From NCBI GenBank assembly GCA_027533395.1, contig JAPZUF010000007.1, forward strand, positions 1-64,000: a stretch of DNA of 64,000 bases. The letters are read 5' to 3'. The notes under the pieces were generated by a model. It did no database searches, was not told the DNA's origin, and saw only the letters and a list, made by a program, of their open reading frames with translations. This DNA is from Cyclobacteriaceae bacterium (GTDB lineage: Bacteria > Bacteroidota > Bacteroidia > Cytophagales > Cyclobacteriaceae). The position numbers were made by a program, and so were the translations under genes. Below, in pieces: positions 1 through 8,157 of this stretch (positions are counted from its first letter, which is position 1; each line of letters starts with the position of its first letter).

Positions 1-384
1 TAACCCTTCCGTTAATCTATTCCTATCCTCTTCTTTTAGAATTGACCTATATCTATAAATCCCCAAACAGACATTTGCTAAATCATCTGTCCAGTATCCT
101 AAATATGGTCCGCTATCAATTACATTATTTCAATGAACGTTGCAGTTTGAATCTTCATTCTCACTACCTGTTGCTTATTAAAGTTTTCACTTCTAGAAGC
201 TTTTTCCCTGTTCCATCTGAAAGGGGTTGCAAAAGTATTATTCATTTTTCCGATTTGCAAGTACTTAACAAAATATTTTTTTGTTTGGTGCTTTTTGCAA
301 ACGGGCCTCAAAAGTAATATCCAAGCTTAATTAAACAAGCTAAATGCTTAAAATTTTATCCACAAAGTGGATTTTAAACTTTCG
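1..384. other. Intergenic region with promoter and leader, no recognised gene
   Basis: No convincing protein gene lies here; the short open frames on both strands lack recognisable character. The region holds a consensus Bacteroidota promoter on the minus strand (230-260) whose transcript would run off the left edge. A palindrome, ATCCAC-AAA-GTGGAT (358-372), lies just past the DUF2480 stop and may act as a weak transcription end for the rpmH-to-DUF2480 operon. Confidence 0.6.
230..260 (-). promoter_or_regulatory. Strong Bacteroidota-type promoter, possibly of an rRNA operon
   Basis: On the minus strand the -33 TTG (258-260) and the -7 box TACTTTTG (230-237) are separated by 20 bp, an exact match to TTTG/TTG-N19-21-TAnnTTTG. 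The transcript begins near position 225 with a pyrimidine-rich stretch and contains GTTCATTGAAATAATG (about 124-139), which resembles the conserved leader element before 16S rRNA in this phylum. No 16S sequence is inside the window, so the rRNA assignment is inference. Confidence 0.6.
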
Positions 385-903
385 TTACTGAGTTTTTGCC
401 TTTTTATATAAAGGCACTGTTGAACAGGGTTCGCCAAACATTATACTGTTTGCAATGGGCCTTAACTTATTTACTACTTCTACAAATAATGATTGAGGTA
501 CATTTATTTTGCTGCAACCTTTAATTACAATTTTGCAATTAGCGAATTCTGTCCAATTTATTTCTAACATTTTTTGTTGAAATATTTCTCTCTCTAAGTC
601 TTCTAAAGTACCGAAGACAACTTTTTTTGCAAAGGGAGAAACATAAATCGCAATCAACATGTAGGCCCAAGTTGGAATAATCGCATCCACTGAACAGGTT
701 AGTGCAACAAATTTATTTTCGAATGATGACCAGTTTTGAGAACTAACATATTCTCTTACATCCTTTTCGCGCAAGATTTGACCTTGAAAAAGTAAATCTT
801 TTATATCTATCACAACTCTTTCTCCTTCGATATAGTATTTCTCTAAATCGAAAGTAATGATATTGCTATTGGCTACTCTGTTTACTATCTCTTCACTTTT
901 CAT
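385..903 (-). CDS. DUF2480 family protein
   Basis: A 172-residue soluble protein that I recognise as DUF2480, a family found essentially in Bacteroidota; its function is unknown. There is no signal peptide or membrane segment. It is the last gene of the rpmH-rnpA-protease-tsaB run, and its ATG overlaps the end of tsaB by 11 bp, so the two are probably translationally coupled. Length and overall character fit the family. It may be functionally tied to translation or tRNA modification by context, but nothing in the sequence shows this. Confidence 0.75.
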   Translation of the reverse strand: MKSEEIVNRVANSNIITFDLEKYYIEGERVVIDIKDLLFQGQILREKDVREYVSSQNWSSFENKFVALTCSVDAIIPTWAYMLIAIYVSPFAKKVVFGTLEDLEREIFQQKMLEINWTEFANCKIVIKGCSKINVPQSLFVEVVNKLRPIANSIMFGEPCSTVPLYKKAKTQ

Positions 904-1609
904 AATTCTCTCTTTTGATTACAGGAGGAAACAAAGGTTTGGAACTCTTTTTAACTTGAAAATCTTTTAAATAATAGGGTTCGAATTCAATTAAGTTTTC
1001 GTGCTTGCCTTTTTTCCACAACTCAAAACCTAGTTGAGCGATTGCGCTGGCTTTCGGCTTTATCTCATCCAAAAAAATTACTTTTTCGGATTGAATCAAT
1101 GCTTTTGTTTTTTCAGCACCAGAACCAAAAATTGCAATTGAACCTTCTTGTAAATAACCATTGAATGAATTTGGTTCCAAAATGAGGGAGGTTGTAGCAA
1201 AAATCTCCTCTTTGTTAAAAGCTTTTACAAGCTTACAATACACTTCTGTCCTTCGAGCGTCTATCGTTGGACATAAAAATGTTGCTTCGGAATTTTTGAC
1301 TTGACTTATCAAAGCATCTAATGTATCTATAGCCACTAATGGAATTCCTAATGCATAACACATTCCTTTTGCAGTGGAAGTACCAATTCTTAGGCCAGTA
1401 TATGAGCCTGGTCCGGCTGATAAAAAAATTCCATTGAGTGTGGACGGTTCTATCTCACTCTCGCGTAGTAACTCGTTTATTAAAAGTGTAAGTCTGGATG
1501 CATGCGCATTGTTATCCAACGCAGTTCGCTCAGCTATCACATTATTATCGATACTTAATGCTACGGAGCAAATTTCTGAGGATGTTTCTATGCATAAGAA
1601 ATAACTCAT
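893..1609 (-). CDS. tsaB: tRNA threonylcarbamoyladenosine biosynthesis protein TsaB
   Basis: TsaB is the inactive ASKHA-fold paralogue of TsaD and scaffolds the TsaBDE complex that makes t6A37 on ANN-decoding tRNAs. The 238-residue protein shows the N-terminal strand with ETSSEICSVALS (about 8-19) and the hallmark GPGSYTGLR (66-74). Length is typical for full-size TsaB. The partner tsaD is present at 20944-21948 but not adjacent. The gene lies 4 bp downstream of the S41 protease gene and overlaps the DUF2480 gene, indicating one operon. Start is a clear ATG. Confidence 0.93.
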   Translation of the reverse strand: MSYFLCIETSSEICSVALSIDNNVIAERTALDNNAHASRLTLLINELLRESEIEPSTLNGIFLSAGPGSYTGLRIGTSTAKGMCYALGIPLVAIDTLDALISQVKNSEATFLCPTIDARRTEVYCKLVKAFNKEEIFATTSLILEPNSFNGYLQEGSIAIFGSGAEKTKALIQSEKVIFLDEIKPKASAIAQLGFELWKKGKHENLIEFEPYYLKDFQVKKSSKPLFPPVIKRENYEK

Positions 1610-1613
1610 CCTG

Positions 1614-3272
1614 CTATCGGTTTAGTAATTTTTCGAAAGTGGTGTTATCTGTTAAAATACTTTGCGCTTGGATAAAGGCTTCATCATCCGGTAAGGCTGA
1701 AATTACTAATCCTTTGGTAAGTTGTAGGTGAAATGCTATTTGTTGTTTTAGTATTCTCCTAATTGTAAGTTGATGATTATTCAAATCTTGTACTTTATCT
1801 TGTTGAATAATTGATTGGATATTTTCTAGTTGTTTCTTTAATTCGATAGCACTTTTTTCTTTTTCGATTGCTTGAGCTAGCTGCTGAACTTGTTTATTGA
1901 GTGGTGAACTGTAGCTGAAGTTTTCTTCTTTCACGAATTTGATGAATGACTGAAATTCAGGTTGACCAATTTCAATTTCATTAATGTCTATTTGGTTGAT
2001 TGTCTTTGAATTTACAAATTGCGTAGCAAAATCAAAAAATAAACCTTCTTCTATCAATACATTAATTACGGAGGGAAAACTTTTCTGTTCGATAAAAATA
2101 TCGGGTGCAAGACCGTCATCAGCATAAACAATTCTACCAGCTTTGGTTTTAAATTCTGCTCTGATTGTATCGCTCATTTTTGAAGCGCTTCCATCTTCTT
2201 TTCTTTGTGCATAATTAAGTGCTTGTATGCATCGTCCGCTTGGTATATAATATCTGGCCGTTGTAATTTTGAGTTGGGTATTGTAGGCTAGTGGTTTGGT
2301 AATCTGTACAAGTCCTTTTCCAAAAGTCTGTTGCCCTATTAGCACGGCTCTATCATAATCTTGTAAGGAACCTGCTACAATTTCACTTGCTGAAGCACTT
2401 CCATCATTTACTAAAACCACGATGGGAATAGCTAAGTCTGCTGGATTATTTAGCGTATGAAATTTTGTGTTTGATTCTTCAGTTTTTCCTTTTGTTTCTA
2501 CTATGAGCGTATTCTTAGGTAAGAAAAGATTAACAATGTTAACTGCCTCTCGCAATAAACCTCCTGGGTTATCGCGTAAATCAATTACGAGGCTTTTGAT
2601 TCCTTGAACTTTTAATTGATTAAATGCAGCTGTAAATTCTTTTGAAGCTCCCGGAGTAAATTCATCGAGTTTGATGTAACCAATATCATTGTTTAATTTT
2701 TCTGTAACACTTACGTTTTTAATTGAAATTTTTGCTCTGGTTACATCAAAAGTTAGTGGCTCTTTTTGCCCGAACCTTTTTACTACGATTTTTACTTTTG
2801 TTTTGGGTTGACCCTTTAACAAATTACTAACTTCAAATGTATTCTTTCCTTTAAGTATAACATCGTTAATTGCAATTATTTCATCTCCAACTTTTAAACC
2901 TGCGTTGTAGGCTGGGAATCCTTCGTAAGGATGCGTAATAACTAGTTTGCCTTTTACATCGCCCACCAATGCACCAACTCCGGCATACTGACCTGTTGTG
3001 CTGATGCGAAATGATTCTGCCTCTTCTTCCGGAATAAAATCTGTGTAAGGATCAAGCGTTTCGAGCATGCCTTGTATACCATTCTTGATGAGTTTCTCTG
3101 GTTTAACTTCATCTACATATTGAGCATTAACTTCTTTAAATAATGATGTAAACACATCTAGGTTTCTTGCTATCTCGAAATAACTGCTATTACTAATTTT
3201 AAATGCTGAAAAAATCAGCAAACAAAAAATGCTAACAATTAAAACGCGCTTTTTAGATGAAAAAAGAAACAT
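1614..3272 (-). CDS. S41 family C-terminal processing peptidase (first copy)
   Basis: A CtpA/Prc-like serine protease of 552 residues that cleaves C-terminal tails in the periplasm. An N-terminal signal anchor (about 8-26) is followed by a PDZ domain (about 95-170) and the S41 catalytic core with DGSASASEIVAG (about 290-301, nucleophilic serine) and the lysine in FGKGLVQ (about 317-323). A C-terminal helical tail of about 120 residues follows. I used the ATG at 3272 and not an upstream TTG. It is 15 bp downstream of rnpA. A close paralogue lies at 30114-31766 with the same domain order and shared motifs, indicating an old duplication. Confidence 0.9.
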   Translation of the reverse strand: MFLFSSKKRVLIVSIFCLLIFSAFKISNSSYFEIARNLDVFTSLFKEVNAQYVDEVKPEKLIKNGIQGMLETLDPYTDFIPEEEAESFRISTTGQYAGVGALVGDVKGKLVITHPYEGFPAYNAGLKVGDEIIAINDVILKGKNTFEVSNLLKGQPKTKVKIVVKRFGQKEPLTFDVTRAKISIKNVSVTEKLNNDIGYIKLDEFTPGASKEFTAAFNQLKVQGIKSLVIDLRDNPGGLLREAVNIVNLFLPKNTLIVETKGKTEESNTKFHTLNNPADLAIPIVVLVNDGSASASEIVAGSLQDYDRAVLIGQQTFGKGLVQITKPLAYNTQLKITTARYYIPSGRCIQALNYAQRKEDGSASKMSDTIRAEFKTKAGRIVYADDGLAPDIFIEQKSFPSVINVLIEEGLFFDFATQFVNSKTINQIDINEIEIGQPEFQSFIKFVKEENFSYSSPLNKQVQQLAQAIEKEKSAIELKKQLENIQSIIQQDKVQDLNNHQLTIRRILKQQIAFHLQLTKGLVISALPDDEAFIQAQSILTDNTTFEKLLNR

Positions 3273-3293
3273 AAGCAAAGGTAAGCAAGCGAG

Positions 3294-3653
3294 TTAATAC
3301 TTTGATTTAAGTGCTTCAATTCCTTTTTGCATGGCATGGAAAATTGTAGAATAAGGGTTGATTTCTTTGGCCGTGTAATGAAGACTTAATACTACTGGGA
3401 AAACAAGCATGTTGTCTTGTAAGTTTCGATAAGCTTCTCGGATTAATCTTTTGATTTTATTTCTGCTGACGGCTTTTTTGAAGTTTCGCTTACTCACTGA
3501 TATCAGCACTTGATGATCCGTTATTTCAGGTGGTGCTGGAAGAAAGGTAAACTTGATGGGGAAAGAATAAAAAGAGGAACCCTTGTTGAAGAGTTCCTGT
3601 ATGACTATTTTTTTTTTAAGTCTGCTTGATTTAGGGAATTTCCGGCTCGACAT
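3294..3653 (-). CDS. rnpA: Ribonuclease P protein component
   Basis: The small basic protein subunit of RNase P, which helps the catalytic RNA remove 5' leaders from pre-tRNAs. The 119 residues include the conserved basic signature SVSKRNFKKAVSRNKIKRLI (about 72-91), which contains the RNR-type motif. Its position directly after rpmH is the near-universal rpmH-rnpA arrangement. Here yidD does not follow; it sits elsewhere at 18497-18724, and an S41 protease takes the next slot. Confidence 0.95.
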   Translation of the reverse strand: MSSRKFPKSSRLKKKIVIQELFNKGSSFYSFPIKFTFLPAPPEITDHQVLISVSKRNFKKAVSRNKIKRLIREAYRNLQDNMLVFPVVLSLHYTAKEINPYSTIFHAMQKGIEALKSKY

Positions 3654-3687
3654 AACGATTTTGTTTCAGCCTACCGGACCGATCAGC

Positions 3688-3849
3688 TTATTTGTGCTTA
3701 AGCGATTTTTCGTCAGAAACGGTAAGTTTTTTTCTACCATTCTTTCTTCTGTTTGCTAATACTCTGCGACCATTAGCGGTTGCCATTCTTTCGCGGAAGC
3801 CGTGCTTGTTTTTGCGCTTTCTTCTGGATGGTTGATATGTACGTTTCAT
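3688..3849 (-). CDS. rpmH: 50S ribosomal protein L34
   Basis: L34 is a tiny, very basic large-subunit protein. The 53-residue sequence begins [18 protein letters not shown] and contains [22 protein letters not shown], the family hallmark. The start is the ATG at 3849; an upstream in-frame ATG would add 12 residues unlike any L34 and lies within the promoter-leader. A consensus promoter (3883-3913) sits just upstream. The C-terminal SDEKSLKHK extension is slightly longer than in proteobacteria. Confidence 0.97.
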   Translation of the reverse strand: MKRTYQPSRRKRKNKHGFRERMATANGRRVLANRRKNGRKKLTVSDEKSLKHK

Positions 3850-3882
3850 GCTTTTGTGCTTTGATATCCCTAAATAGGGTCG

Positions 3883-3913
3883 CAAATATAGAAAAAGTGT
3901 TTGGTTCTACAAA
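3883..3913 (-). promoter_or_regulatory. Promoter of the rpmH-rnpA operon
   Basis: On the minus strand TTTG (3910-3913), a 19-bp spacer and TATATTTG (3883-3890) match the Bacteroidota consensus exactly. The predicted start is near 3878, giving a leader of about 30 nt before the rpmH ATG at 3849. Confidence 0.8.
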
Positions 3914-3937
3914 AATGGATGAATTGTAAATCAACAA

Positions 3938-4939
3938 TTATTGTAAATCCTTTAAAATGCTGGAAATTTCAGCTTTTGTAAGTCTGGGTCCCCATTGTGT
4001 TACCACTTTGGAAGCAGACAAAGAAGCTAATTTTCCAGCTTCTGCAAAAGAGTGACCATGCGTGATGGCAAACATAAAAGCACCGGCAAACATATCGCCA
4101 GCACCATTTGTATCTACCACATGCACTTTATAAGGTTCGATTGTAATGAAAGTATCACCATCGTATACCAGTGCGCCATTTTCTCCTAATGTAATGATGA
4201 ATTTCTTCGCTACTTTTTTCAATGCTTCTCTTGCATCATTTATTGAATTGGTACCAGTGAAAATCTGTGCTTCTTCTTCATTACAAAACAAAATATCAAC
4301 ACTTGCGCCAACCACTTCTTCCATTTGTTTTGGAAAATATTTTACCATGCTGGCATCAGAAAAAGTAAGTGCTACTTTCACGCCATTTCTTTCAGCAATT
4401 TTTTTAGTTTGCTTCATGGCTTCCAAACCTTTTGGGCTTGCCACTAAGTAACCTTCGAGGTACACATATTCAGATTGAATAATCGCATCTTCATCCAGAT
4501 GTTCAGGTGACAGGTGAGAACTTATTCCTAAAAAAGTATTCATTGTTCGTTCGGCATCCGGAGAGGTCATGACCAAACAACGACCTGTTTCGCTTTCTGG
4601 TAGTTTGTTATAATGTAAACCATGCTGAACTTGGTTATTATCCAAATCATCAATAAAAAATTTCCCTAATTCATCTTTTGCAACCAAGCAGGCATAATAT
4701 GCTTTACCACCGAACTGGCTAAGTGCGGTTACTGTGTTACCGGCAGATCCGCCTCCGCTTAATTTAGATTTTTCCATGTTGATGACTTTCATCAACTCTT
4801 GTTGTCGCTTTTCATCAACAAGGGTCATCACTCCTTTTTCGATATTATTCTTCTCAAAAAAATCGTATTCAACTTCTGTAACTATATCTACAATGGCGTT
4901 GCCAATGCCGAAAACATGGTATTTCTTAGCATTTTTCAT
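3938..4939 (-). CDS. PfkB-family adenosine kinase
   Basis: A ribokinase-fold kinase of 333 residues. GIGNAIVDIV near the N-terminus, SGGGSAGNTVTALSQFGG in the first third and DTNGAGDMFAGAF in the last quarter (GAGD supplies the catalytic base and anion hole) define the PfkB family. The early GNAIVDI form and overall layout are most like bacterial adenosine kinases, which phosphorylate adenosine to AMP; a related sugar or nucleoside substrate cannot be excluded. The ATG at 4939 is preferred to one five codons upstream. Purine salvage genes adk and hpt lie elsewhere in the window. Confidence 0.85.
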   Translation of the reverse strand: MKNAKKYHVFGIGNAIVDIVTEVEYDFFEKNNIEKGVMTLVDEKRQQELMKVINMEKSKLSGGGSAGNTVTALSQFGGKAYYACLVAKDELGKFFIDDLDNNQVQHGLHYNKLPESETGRCLVMTSPDAERTMNTFLGISSHLSPEHLDEDAIIQSEYVYLEGYLVASPKGLEAMKQTKKIAERNGVKVALTFSDASMVKYFPKQMEEVVGASVDILFCNEEEAQIFTGTNSINDAREALKKVAKKFIITLGENGALVYDGDTFITIEPYKVHVVDTNGAGDMFAGAFMFAITHGHSFAEAGKLASLSASKVVTQWGPRLTKAEISSILKDLQ

Positions 4940-4983
4940 GGCGCGAATTTGCAAATAAATTCGTTGCCATAACAGGTAAGGAA

Positions 4984-5559
4984 TTAGTTTGTGCCTGTTT
5001 TGTTTTTTGTAAGTGTTTCTTCTTTGTCTTGTACTTTAGGATACAATTTAAAGTAAGACAATTTTGTTGTGATGATTTTACGACCATGAGATTGAGAGAA
5101 TTGCCCTTCGAGTAAATCGGAATGGGTTAATAACATGGAAAAAGAAAGAATTTCTCCTTTGGGTTCGATGTGTTTATATACATAACCACTTCCATCAGCA
5201 AGAGCTGTTAAATCGCCAACAATGGGATACAATGTAGCATCTTTAAAACTGAGCGAAACTTCAATGAAATCGCGGTTGGTGTTCATGGTTTCTTTAACAA
5301 TGGCAACGCGTGCGTAATTGTCTTTTCGTTGAACAACTCTTACTATTTCTTGACCAGTAAGCCAATGTCTTTTTGTCTTAAGTATAATACATGAAACAGA
5401 ATAAATTCCTTCTACAGCTTCAACAGGAGAGCCATCTCTGTGAAGATAGCGCTGAATCATATCTTCGAAACCCACTTTTTCATATTGAAAGCGTTTGTTT
5501 CTTGGCTGAGCCCAAACTAATGTCGGAATTAAAGCTATGAGAAAAAGACAGGTTTTCAT
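4984..5559 (-). CDS. Secreted protein of unknown function
   Basis: A 191-residue protein with a cleavable signal peptide (MKTCLFLIALIPTLVWAQ, cleavage probably after WA) and a mature domain with alternating beta-strand-like segments. I do not recognise the family. There is no lipobox at the cleavage site and no T9SS tail, so the product is probably periplasmic. It lies 44 bp upstream of the kinase gene on the same strand, so cotranscription is possible but a functional link is not evident. Confidence 0.65.
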   Translation of the reverse strand: MKTCLFLIALIPTLVWAQPRNKRFQYEKVGFEDMIQRYLHRDGSPVEAVEGIYSVSCIILKTKRHWLTGQEIVRVVQRKDNYARVAIVKETMNTNRDFIEVSLSFKDATLYPIVGDLTALADGSGYVYKHIEPKGEILSFSMLLTHSDLLEGQFSQSHGRKIITTKLSYFKLYPKVQDKEETLTKNKTGTN

Positions 5560-5694
5560 GTGTTGATTATTTTACTTTCATAACACATGGAATAGTAGAA
5601 AATGACAAATTTCTTAAAAATGAATTCTCTTCTATTTCATTGTTTAGTAAAGTGATATACGTTTTTATATGTTAAAAGTTTATAACCCATTCAT

Positions 5695-7179
5695 TTAAAA
5701 TTCTATATCGGCATATTCTCCATTGATATTGGATCTGCAAGAGAGTCTTGTTTTTAATGCAGAAGGCTTAAAGGTAGATTTTCCCATCAACATTCTTACA
5801 CATTCTTGTATGCCTTCGGTTATAGATGGATGTGGATGTACGCATTCAGCTAACTCTTCAATTCCTTTATCCATTGAAATTAACAATGCCACGGCTTGTA
5901 TCGCACTTGATGCATGATTACCCACTACTTTCATGCCTAAAATTTTCATTTCGGCATCGTTGGTTACTAATAGTTTGATAAAGCCTTGCGTATTGCGTTT
6001 AGCAATGGCACGTGGTATACAACTATAATCGAGTGTTACTACCTTATAATCTATTCCTTTTTCGCGTGCATGAATTTCATTTAAACCCACACCAGCCACT
6101 TCAGGACTTAAAAACATGATCGTGCTTATGTTTTCATAAACTAATTTGCGAGCAGGATTTCCAAATATTTTTTCTACTGCGTAACGACCTTCTAGTTCAC
6201 CAACATTCACTAATGATATATCGGCTGTTAAATCACCAATGGCAAAAATGTTAGGTATGTTGGTTTGCGTATCGTTATCTTCGATGCCACGCTTCGAGAT
6301 GTTGATTTTCACTTTGTCTTCGTCCCACAAATCTTCTAGGTTTGGAATGCGACCCACTGAAACTAATGCCTTCTCTACATTGAAAACTTCTTTGCTGGAG
6401 TCATTGTATTCTAGTTCATATTCAACTCTTCCATGTTTAATTTCCATGCGCACCAAACGCGAATTACGGTGTATGAGTACACCATTATTTTCCATGTTTC
6501 GTTCAATCACTTTTACTACATCTTCATCTTCGAACGGAAGTATTCTATCTCCTTTATCAATAAGATGAACCTTAGTTTTGCCAAAGCCAGAAAAAATAGT
6601 AGCATACTCGCAACCTATAACACCCGCGCCAACAATTACCATGCTCTCCGGAAAATCAGTTAACTTCTCAATGCCTTCGCTAGTTAAAACAATTTTTTCA
6701 TCGATAGGTAATTCAGGTAAGTAACGCGGTCTGCTACCGGTTGCTAAAATTACATAATCCGTTTCAATCACTTCCTTTAGATGACCGTTCGTAATTTGAA
6801 CTTGGTTTTGACCAATCAGTTTAGCTGTTCCTGTTTTAAAGGAAAGTAATTTTTCGCCTTTGGTGTTGCGCAGAAAACTCATGTGCTCGTTTAGCATAGA
6901 CATTCTTTCTTCAACAGCACGCTGTACTTCTTCTTGTATTTCTTTGTAGTTTATGCTTGGAACCTGAAGGTTAAATCTTCTTAAATTTTTTCTGAATGAT
7001 GCTGTTTCTCTGCTTAACTCCCACCAGGTTTTAGATGACAAAGCGCCATTGGTTACGCCAGCACCACCTACTTTACTTTTCTCAATCAATAAAACTTTCT
7101 TTTTAAAATCGAGGGCGCGCATTGCAGCGGCATAACCGGAAGGACCCGCTCCGATGACAACTAAATCAAATTTTTCCAT
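5695..7179 (-). CDS. Dihydrolipoamide-dehydrogenase-like flavoprotein lacking redox cysteines
   Basis: A 494-residue protein of the two-dinucleotide-binding flavoprotein family: FAD-binding GAGPSG (10-15), NAD-binding GAGVIGCEYA (mid-protein), the second FAD motif in IPNIFAIGD, and a C-terminal dimerisation domain with the HPHPSITEG His-Glu dyad. At the active site, where lipoamide dehydrogenases have GGxCLNxGCIPSK, this protein has GGAGVTNGALSSK (about 38-50), so both disulfide cysteines are gone. It therefore cannot carry out the usual disulfide chemistry; a transhydrogenase or other NAD(P)H oxidoreductase role is possible. The substrate is unknown. It stands alone, without 2-oxoacid dehydrogenase genes. 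Confidence 0.85.
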   Translation of the reverse strand: MEKFDLVVIGAGPSGYAAAMRALDFKKKVLLIEKSKVGGAGVTNGALSSKTWWELSRETASFRKNLRRFNLQVPSINYKEIQEEVQRAVEERMSMLNEHMSFLRNTKGEKLLSFKTGTAKLIGQNQVQITNGHLKEVIETDYVILATGSRPRYLPELPIDEKIVLTSEGIEKLTDFPESMVIVGAGVIGCEYATIFSGFGKTKVHLIDKGDRILPFEDEDVVKVIERNMENNGVLIHRNSRLVRMEIKHGRVEYELEYNDSSKEVFNVEKALVSVGRIPNLEDLWDEDKVKINISKRGIEDNDTQTNIPNIFAIGDLTADISLVNVGELEGRYAVEKIFGNPARKLVYENISTIMFLSPEVAGVGLNEIHAREKGIDYKVVTLDYSCIPRAIAKRNTQGFIKLLVTNDAEMKILGMKVVGNHASSAIQAVALLISMDKGIEELAECVHPHPSITEGIQECVRMLMGKSTFKPSALKTRLSCRSNINGEYADIEF

Positions 7180-7236
7180 AGACAGCTATAAAAGAATTAA
7201 GCTTATGAAAGTACAAATAAATCGATTGCAAAAAAA

Positions 7237-8157
7237 CTACTTTTTATCAACATGAATTCCGCCTACCATGCAACGTACACTTCCGCCTCCAATTTTTTCT
7301 ATCGTAGGAATTTTCAATGGAATAATATCTGCCTGTTTAGACATGGCATCCAGCTGACCGGGCAATAGGGTATCGAAGGCAGATTGAGAAAGTAGAACAT
7401 AATATTCGCCATCTTTATTTTTTACTTCCAGTAAATTGCCAGCAAAGTTTAGCATTTGATGATAACTAATGGCGATCACTTTGCGATTGGTTTTACTAAA
7501 AGCAACAAGCAATATTTCTTGTTGTGTTTCATTTCTGATAGCATCCAAACAAATAACAACAAAATGAGAGGCGATGCTCAGTACTACATTAGTATGATAA
7601 ATGAGTTGACGATTTTCTGTTTCTGCATGAAATAGAATGGCTTCGTAACCTAAGTCGTTTGCAATTTGTTGTGTTAGTTTTGCATCGGTGCGAGGAGAAA
7701 GTGCAGCATAAACTTTTTTATAAGGATGATCAAAAACAAGACTTCCTGTACCTTCCACTATTTGCTGTTGTTTTTCGAAATGCGAATAATCAATAAGTTC
7801 TTTAATAGAATATTTTTCTTTAATTTGATTAACAAAATCCATATTTCGCTCCAACCTACGATTAGGTGTTAACATAGGAAACAAAATAAGTTTACCATCA
7901 GGCATAGATGCCAACCAATTGTTAGGAAAAACTGCATCGGGTTTGTGTGGTTCAAGCTGATCTTCGAAAATAGTTATGTCGATGTTATGGTCTGATAAAA
8001 TTTTTACCATTTCATCAAATTCGTTTTTGGCTAATGTTGCAGAATCAAGATTTACCAAATTGCTTTGAAAGGAATTAGAATTTGCTGTTTCTGGATTAAA
8101 ACCAAATGCTGCCGGCTTAACCATGAAAAGTGCGTAAGGTGCTTGTTCAATTTTCAT
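7237..8157 (-). CDS. ctlX: Citrulline utilization hydrolase CtlX-like (arginine deiminase superfamily)
   Basis: A 306-residue guanidino-group-modifying fold enzyme. The C-terminal GGGSVRCMVGGIH carries the expected catalytic cysteine, and PDAVFPNNW in the first third and the YHTNVVLSI region (catalytic histidine) fit the amidinotransferase/deiminase superfamily. The closest named family I know is CtlX, a citrulline hydrolase, but substrate specificity cannot be read from sequence and arginine or dimethylarginine hydrolases look similar. Its ATG overlaps the divergent histidine kinase ATG in a CATG tetranucleotide. Confidence 0.8.
   Translation of the reverse strand: MKIEQAPYALFMVKPAAFGFNPETANSNSFQSNLVNLDSATLAKNEFDEMVKILSDHNIDITIFEDQLEPHKPDAVFPNNWLASMPDGKLILFPMLTPNRRLERNMDFVNQIKEKYSIKELIDYSHFEKQQQIVEGTGSLVFDHPYKKVYAALSPRTDAKLTQQIANDLGYEAILFHAETENRQLIYHTNVVLSIASHFVVICLDAIRNETQQEILLVAFSKTNRKVIAISYHQMLNFAGNLLEVKNKDGEYYVLLSQSAFDTLLPGQLDAMSKQADIIPLKIPTIEKIGGGSVRCMVGGIHVDKK

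Noticed and set aside
356-364. A perfect DnaA box TTATCCACA near the rpmH/rnpA region, raising the idea of the replication origin
   Set aside because: Only one box is present, and it forms part of a small hairpin just after a stop codon; there is no cluster of boxes or AT-rich unwinding element, so an origin is not supported.
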